Assembly: GCA_018695965.1 (NCBI GenBank)
Contig: JABHQB010000032.1
Coordinates: 1-10,186 of the forward strand
Reading direction: 5' to 3'
Length of the DNA stretch: 10,186 nt
Origin: Flavobacteriales bacterium
GTDB taxonomy: Bacteria > Bacteroidota > Bacteroidia > Flavobacteriales > BACL11
The notes beneath the pieces were generated by a model. It was not told the origin of the DNA and did no database searches. It worked only from the letters and a program-made list of their open reading frames with translations. A program made the translations under genes and the position numbers. The first letter of the stretch is position 1. The number at the start of each line of letters is the position of its first letter. Shown in pieces: positions 6,541-10,186 of this stretch.

Positions 6541-6738
6541 CTACTTGTCTTTTTTAGTTGCTTTCTTTTTTGTTGTAGTTTTCTTTTTAGGAACAGCTTT
6601 CTTTTCAACTATCACTTCTTCCTTTTTAGCTTTTGGTTTTACAAAATTTTGTTCAGTCTTTTCTTTTCTAACTCTTGTCTTCCCGTAAGAACCCGCAAAT
6701 CTTTTTCCTTTTTTTGTTTTTTTATCTCCTCTACCCAT
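6541..6738 (-). CDS. Small ribosomal protein THX with lysine-rich tail
   Basis: THX is a tiny basic protein first described in the Thermus 30S subunit, where it sits in the head among rRNA helices. The 65-residue product opens with the family core MGRGDKKTKKGKRFAGSYG, continuing KTRVRK to residue 25, matching the usual MGKGD-x-KTxRGKI-x-x-G(S/T)YG pattern. Residues 34-65 are an extension of Lys, Ala, Pro and Thr repeats (PKKKTTTKKKATKK), similar to histone H1-like tails and common in Bacteroidota versions; the Thermus protein lacks it. The ATG is at 6738-6736, without a Shine-Dalgarno motif but after an A-rich leader. It lies 43 bases after trmH on the same strand with its own promoter-like box, so independent expression is likely. 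The homology call rests on a short motif plus composition. Confidence 0.82.
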   Translation of the reverse strand: MGRGDKKTKKGKRFAGSYGKTRVRKEKTEQNFVKPKAKKEEVIVEKKAVPKKKTTTKKKATKKDK

Positions 6739-6768
6739 TGATGTGTTTTTTTTAAATTAAATAATACG

Positions 6769-6776
6769 CAAATATA
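6769..6776 (-). promoter_or_regulatory. Candidate -7 promoter box for the THX gene
   Basis: The minus strand reads TATATTTG, an exact TAnnTTTG match, five bases after the trmH stop and 30 bases before the THX start. A TTTG (plus-strand CAAA at 6802-6805) is upstream with a 25-base spacing, longer than usual. It would let the ribosomal protein be made independently of the recQ-fmt-trmH transcript. Confidence 0.45.
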
Positions 6777-6781
6777 ATCAT

Positions 6782-7471
6782 TTAAACCTTACCATTATCT
6801 TCAAAGAATTTCCCCTCTATTTCTTTAGAAGATTTAATTGTATTCCGGAGCCAATTCAACATTATTTCATCAGCTTCATTTTCTTTTATCTTCCAATTTA
6901 CATCAGATTTTCTCATTTTATTGCTTAAATTCTGGCAACAAATTGCTGCAGAAACAGAAATATTAAGACTCTCTGTAAAACCATGCATTTCTATCTTCAT
7001 TTTCTTATCCGCTAAACTGAGAGCTTCATTGGAAAGTCCTGTAAGTTCGGTTCCAAGTAAGATGGCAATTTTATTATTTTCAATATCTACTTCATTTAAA
7101 GTAATATCTGAGTTATGAGGAGTAGTTGCAATAATTTGGTATCCTTGTTTTTTTAGATTCTCAATACATAGTTTTGTATTTTGTTTTGTTTTGTTATGCT
7201 GAATAATATTTAACCATTCTCCAGCTCCTAGTGAAACAGTTTTGTCAGAGATAAATTTGTTTTTATTCTCAATAATATGAACATCTTGCAGTCCAAAACA
7301 ATCTGCAGAACGCATTGCAGCACTTATGTTTCTAGATTGGGAAACATCTTCTAAAACAACTGTTAAATGTCTGCTTCTCTCTTTTATTTTTGTTTGAAAA
7401 AGTTCTACTCTTTCTTCTGTAACAAAGGAACTGAGATATGATATCAGTTCTTTTTTTAAGAGATTGTCCAT
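6782..7471 (-). CDS. trmH: TrmH-type SPOUT tRNA/rRNA 2'-O-methyltransferase, probably tRNA (Gm18)
   Basis: TrmH methylates the ribose 2'-OH of G18 in the tRNA D-loop, using S-adenosylmethionine bound in a trefoil-knot fold. The product is 229 residues, the same length as E. coli TrmH as I recall it, and aligns across motif 1 (LTVVLEDVSQSRNISAAMRSAD, about 36-57; here N48 and catalytic-type R54), motif 2 (IAILLGTELTGLSNEAL, 136-151) and motif 3 (GFTESLNISVSAAICC, 164-179; N170). It lacks the N-terminal substrate-binding domain of RlmB-type enzymes, and the basic C-terminal helices after 181 suit tRNA binding. The start overlaps the end of fmt by 16 bases, so the two are coupled. The SPOUT assignment is certain; the G18 target is inferred from closer likeness to TrmH than to RlmB or TrmL. 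Confidence 0.88.
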   Translation of the reverse strand: MDNLLKKELISYLSSFVTEERVELFQTKIKERSRHLTVVLEDVSQSRNISAAMRSADCFGLQDVHIIENKNKFISDKTVSLGAGEWLNIIQHNKTKQNTKLCIENLKKQGYQIIATTPHNSDITLNEVDIENNKIAILLGTELTGLSNEALSLADKKMKIEMHGFTESLNISVSAAICCQNLSNKMRKSDVNWKIKENEADEIMLNWLRNTIKSSKEIEGKFFEDNGKV

Positions 7472-8436
7472 TTATTATCTACTTTATTTCCTAATAGAAA
7501 TTGAGAAATAGTTACTGCGTTTTTTCCTGCAATTTGTAGTTTTTCAATGTAAATACTACCATCAGATAGATTTATTTTTAGATAACTTTTATTGTCAGTA
7601 TCTAAACTTCCAGACTTATTGGTTGTTTTAGAAGAGTATTTACTTAGTAGAAATTTTGTTCTGACATCTTTACCTTCAGAAGTGTGAAATAAAAACCAAG
7701 CTGAAGGACAAATGGATATGTCTTTTAATAATTTATTCTCTGATAATACTGGAGAAAGACCTCTAATTAAATTATGAATCTCTGTTGCAGGTTTATTCCA
7801 ATCAATTTTTGTTAATTCTTTAGTAAGTTTTGGAGCTTCCATTGTGGAAAGTGAATCATCCTGTAAAACAGGAGAGAGATCTTTTTCTTGAATTCCATTT
7901 ATAGTTTTAAGTAGTAATATAGATCCTTTATTCATAAGAATGTTATGAAGTTCGGCAGCTGTTGTATTTTGTGTTAATTTAATCTCTTCTTGAAGAAGAA
8001 TCTTACCACAATCAATTTTTTCGTCAATATTAAAAGTTGTAATTCCCGTTTTATCTTCTCCATTTATCAGAACTCTGTTGATAGGAGCTGCACCTCTGTA
8101 ATTTGGCAATAATGAAGTATGAAGATTTATTGTTCCCATTTTTGGCATGCTCCAAATTTCTTTTGGTAACATCCTAAAAGCAACTACCACAAATAAATCT
8201 GCATTGTATGATTTCAGTTTTTCTAAAAACACCTCATCTTTCAAAGATTCTGGAGAGAGCACATCAATTCCTAACTCTAATCCTTTTAGTTTTACATCTG
8301 CAGGAATTATCTTTTTACCTCTTCCTTTTTCTTTGTCAGGAGCGCTTACAATAGAAACAATTTCTATATTATTTTCATATAGAAACTCTAAATTAGTAGC
8401 AGCAAAAAATGGTGTTCCGAAAAATACGATCTTCAT
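7456..8436 (-). CDS. fmt: Methionyl-tRNA formyltransferase Fmt
   Basis: Fmt formylates Met-tRNA(fMet) with 10-formyltetrahydrofolate, making the initiator for bacterial translation. The 326-residue product is of normal length. It begins with the Rossmann strand IVFFGTPFFA (3-12), and carries the formyltransferase signature with N104 and H106 in INLHTSLLPNYRGAAPIN (103-120) and D142 in NIDEKIDCGKIL (136-147), equivalent to the E. coli N108/H110/D146 triad. The APDKEKGRGKK loop (32-42) matches the tRNA acceptor-contacting loop. The C-terminal OB-like domain starts near 210 (IDWNKPATEIHNLIRGLSP) and ends LQIAGKNAVTISQFLLGNK. It lies 40 bases after recQ with its own -7-like box, and overlaps trmH by 16 bases. 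All catalytic residues are present. Confidence 0.97.
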   Translation of the reverse strand: MKIVFFGTPFFAATNLEFLYENNIEIVSIVSAPDKEKGRGKKIIPADVKLKGLELGIDVLSPESLKDEVFLEKLKSYNADLFVVVAFRMLPKEIWSMPKMGTINLHTSLLPNYRGAAPINRVLINGEDKTGITTFNIDEKIDCGKILLQEEIKLTQNTTAAELHNILMNKGSILLLKTINGIQEKDLSPVLQDDSLSTMEAPKLTKELTKIDWNKPATEIHNLIRGLSPVLSENKLLKDISICPSAWFLFHTSEGKDVRTKFLLSKYSSKTTNKSGSLDTDNKSYLKINLSDGSIYIEKLQIAGKNAVTISQFLLGNKVDNKWTIS

Positions 8437-8453
8437 TTCAAATTAAATTTTTA

Positions 8454-8461
8454 CAAATATA
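8454..8461 (-). promoter_or_regulatory. Candidate -7 promoter box for fmt-trmH
   Basis: Minus-strand TATATTTG matches TAnnTTTG exactly, in the 40-base gap after recQ and 17 bases before the fmt ATG. No TTG is seen at a -33 distance, which would lie inside recQ's last codons. The same 8-mer precedes the THX gene. Confidence 0.4.
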
Positions 8462-8476
8462 CTATTCAATAACTTT

Positions 8477-10186
8477 TTATGTTTGTTTCCTGATTTTATT
8501 TCCTTCTGAGATTAGCTCAGAATTTTCAATCAGAAAATTAATTACTTTAATAATTTTTTCTTCCCTAAAATCTTTTATCAGATCACAAATTTCAATTAAT
8601 GTTTTACTTTCTTCTGATAAAATGATTAATACTTGTTTCTTTATTTTAGTAAATTTTAAATCAGAAATTTCAAGTTTATTTCTTTTTCTACAAATATCGC
8701 ATTTTCCACATCTGAAGTTTTGATGTTCTCCAAAATAGGACAGTAATATTTCTGTTCTGCAAGCAGAATTCTGATTACAGTAATTTAATATAAAATTCAT
8801 TCTTTTTATTTCAGAATCTTTGTTCTCTTTTTGTTTATCTTCAGATAAATTTAAATATTTTTCATCAACTCTATTTTGTAGATAAATGATTTGAGTTACT
8901 TGTTTTTTTGGAAGGTAGTCTAAAACCTCTAATTCCTGCAGCTTTTTTAATACTTCAATTATTTTATTCTCATTTGTTTTTGATCTGCCAGCAAGTAGTG
9001 TTTCATTAATGTTTACAAAATCCTCAAACAAACCACTATATGATCGTAGTAGAAGTTTAATATAAGGGTCAAAATATTTATTTGAAATCTGAAATTTATA
9101 AATTTCAGAATGTTCCATCTTCAGATGTATTTTTGAGTAATTATTGTAAATATTTTGCAATTTTAGGTAATTTTCTTTCTCCAAATACCTCAAGATATTA
9201 TAAGTTCTTAATGAATTTGTTTTGTATTTCTCACTATAATCACTTAAATCAAAATCAAAATTTTCTTCTCCTCCATTGTTTACAGCTATCTGAAAATGGT
9301 TTGCCAAGTTCTGATAACATTCTTTTATTTCTTTAACGGAAGGAAAGTGTAGTTCTACAAAATCTCTCAGATATTTTTCATCTGTACTATTATAAAGTAA
9401 AACAGCAAACGATTCTTTTTCATCTCTACCAGCTCTTCCAGTCTCCTGAAAATAGGATTCAATTGTAGATGGAATATGAAAATGAATAACTAAACGAACA
9501 TCAGGTTTATCAATTCCCATTCCAAAAGCATTGGTTGCTACCATTACCCTGCTTTTTGATTTTTTCCAATTTTCTTGTCTCTTGTTTCTCTGGTCAATAT
9601 TTAATCCTGCATGATAATAATTTGCACTTATATTATTCTCTACTAGTATTTTAGAGATTTTTTCGCAATCTTTTCTACTCTTTACATAAACAATAGCGCT
9701 ACCATGTATCTTGTTGAGGATGTTAATTAGTTTCCTTTTTTTATCTTGTTCTTTTATTACAATATATGACAGATTTTCTCTATAGAAAGAAGATTGAACA
9801 AGATTGGGTTTTTTAAAATCTAGGTTCTCCTGTATATCAGATACAACATCTTTTGTGGCTGTAGCTGTTAGCGCTATAACTGGTGAGTTAGGATGAATCT
9901 CTCTGATTAAGGAAATGTTTCTGTATGATGGACGAAAATTATGCCCCCACTCTGATATACAATGAGCCTCATCTACTGCAATCAAATTTACATTCATCTC
10001 TGATATTTTAGATTGGACTAATTCATTCTGTAATTTTTCAGGAGAAATATACAGAAATTTATATCCACCAAAAATACAATTTGTTAGTGCAATATCTACT
10101 TCCTTAAAATCCAAATCAGAGGTAATGGTAATCGCTTTAATTCCCTTTGATTTTATATCTTCTACTTGATCTTTCATTAAAGAAAT
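8477..10186 (-). CDS. recQ: RecQ-family ATP-dependent DNA helicase, 5' end beyond the window
   Basis: RecQ unwinds DNA 3' to 5' in recombinational repair and stalled-fork processing. The gene enters from the right edge: the frame is open through 10186 and the first visible residues, ISLMKDQV, match helicase motif Ia of E. coli RecQ (from residue 75), so about 74 residues including Walker A lie outside. Numbering from Met at 10177: VDEAHCISEWGHNFRP (68-83, motif II and aromatic-rich loop), IALTATAT (101-108, motif III), AIVYVKSRKDCEKI (161-174, motif IV), VMVATNAFGMGIDKPDVR (211-228, motif V), QETGRAGRDE (244-253, motif VI), and a four-Cys zinc site C473, C490, C493, C496. A helical/winged region (about 285-460) lies before the zinc site; only about 70 residues follow it and no HRDC domain is recognisable, as in the shorter Bacteroidota RecQ. 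The WGHDF aromatic loop has Asn in place of Asp. An internal Met at 10177 is not the start. Confidence 0.95.
   Translation of the reverse strand: MSLMKDQVEDIKSKGIKAITITSDLDFKEVDIALTNCIFGGYKFLYISPEKLQNELVQSKISEMNVNLIAVDEAHCISEWGHNFRPSYRNISLIREIHPNSPVIALTATATKDVVSDIQENLDFKKPNLVQSSFYRENLSYIVIKEQDKKRKLINILNKIHGSAIVYVKSRKDCEKISKILVENNISANYYHAGLNIDQRNKRQENWKKSKSRVMVATNAFGMGIDKPDVRLVIHFHIPSTIESYFQETGRAGRDEKESFAVLLYNSTDEKYLRDFVELHFPSVKEIKECYQNLANHFQIAVNNGGEENFDFDLSDYSEKYKTNSLRTYNILRYLEKENYLKLQNIYNNYSKIHLKMEHSEIYKFQISNKYFDPYIKLLLRSYSGLFEDFVNINETLLAGRSKTNENKIIEVLKKLQELEVLDYLPKKQVTQIIYLQNRVDEKYLNLSEDKQKENKDSEIKRMNFILNYCNQNSACRTEILLSYFGEHQNFRCGKCDICRKRNKLEISDLKFTKIKKQVLIILSEESKTLIEICDLIKDFREEKIIKVINFLIENSELISEGNKIRKQT

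Noticed and set aside
8147..8723. Two plus-strand open frames opposite the fmt start and recQ end
   Set aside because: They run antisense to two genes with full sets of catalytic motifs, and their sequences show no domain.
1..10186. Search for a mobile element, defence system, toxin-antitoxin pair or CRISPR array
   Set aside because: All space is taken by housekeeping-type genes with uniform AT-rich composition; no transposase, integrase, direct repeats or spacer pattern was seen.

Overview
The window is a gene-dense, strongly AT-rich stretch of a Bacteroidota chromosome, most likely Flavobacteriales; the order is inferred and I would not go finer. The evidence is a DUF3822 gene next to rsmD and coaD, a small ribosomal protein THX gene, a RecQ of the shorter Bacteroidota build, a ComEC without a beta-lactamase-like tail, and copies of the Bacteroidota -7 promoter box TAnnTTTG in the gaps where promoters are expected. 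Starts are preceded by A/T-rich sequence rather than Shine-Dalgarno motifs. No gap exceeds 300 bases, and I see no tRNA, rRNA, CRISPR, insertion sequence, phage or attachment site.

There are three gene blocks. (1) Positions 1-3133, minus strand, reading right to left: a 572-residue membrane-anchored protein of unknown function with an internal duplication, a DUF3822 protein, rsmD (16S rRNA methyltransferase) and the first 17 codons of coaD (coenzyme A synthesis), which runs off the left edge. The first three genes overlap end to start, so they look like one operon. (2) Positions 3217-6508, plus strand, divergent from block 1 across an 83-base gap: a short PlsC-superfamily acyltransferase, comEC one base after it, then pdxH (pyridoxal phosphate synthesis), which has its own promoter-like box. 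(3) Positions 6541-10186, minus strand, converging on block 2: 5'-truncated recQ, fmt (initiator tRNA formylation), trmH-type tRNA methyltransferase and the THX gene. A hairpin built into the last codons of pdxH separates blocks 2 and 3.

Most of the content is housekeeping. Ribosome and translation maturation dominates (rsmD, fmt, trmH, THX), alongside cofactor synthesis (coaD, pdxH), DNA uptake and repair (comEC, recQ) and lipid acylation. The part that may be undescribed is the head of block 1. Its 572-residue protein has a membrane anchor followed by a helix that reads like the C-terminal half of a pseudopilin helix, a second diverged copy of the same module, and a coiled-coil linker. It is translationally coupled to a DUF3822 protein whose layout hints at an actin/PilM-like fold. 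That link is a hypothesis from sequence reading only.
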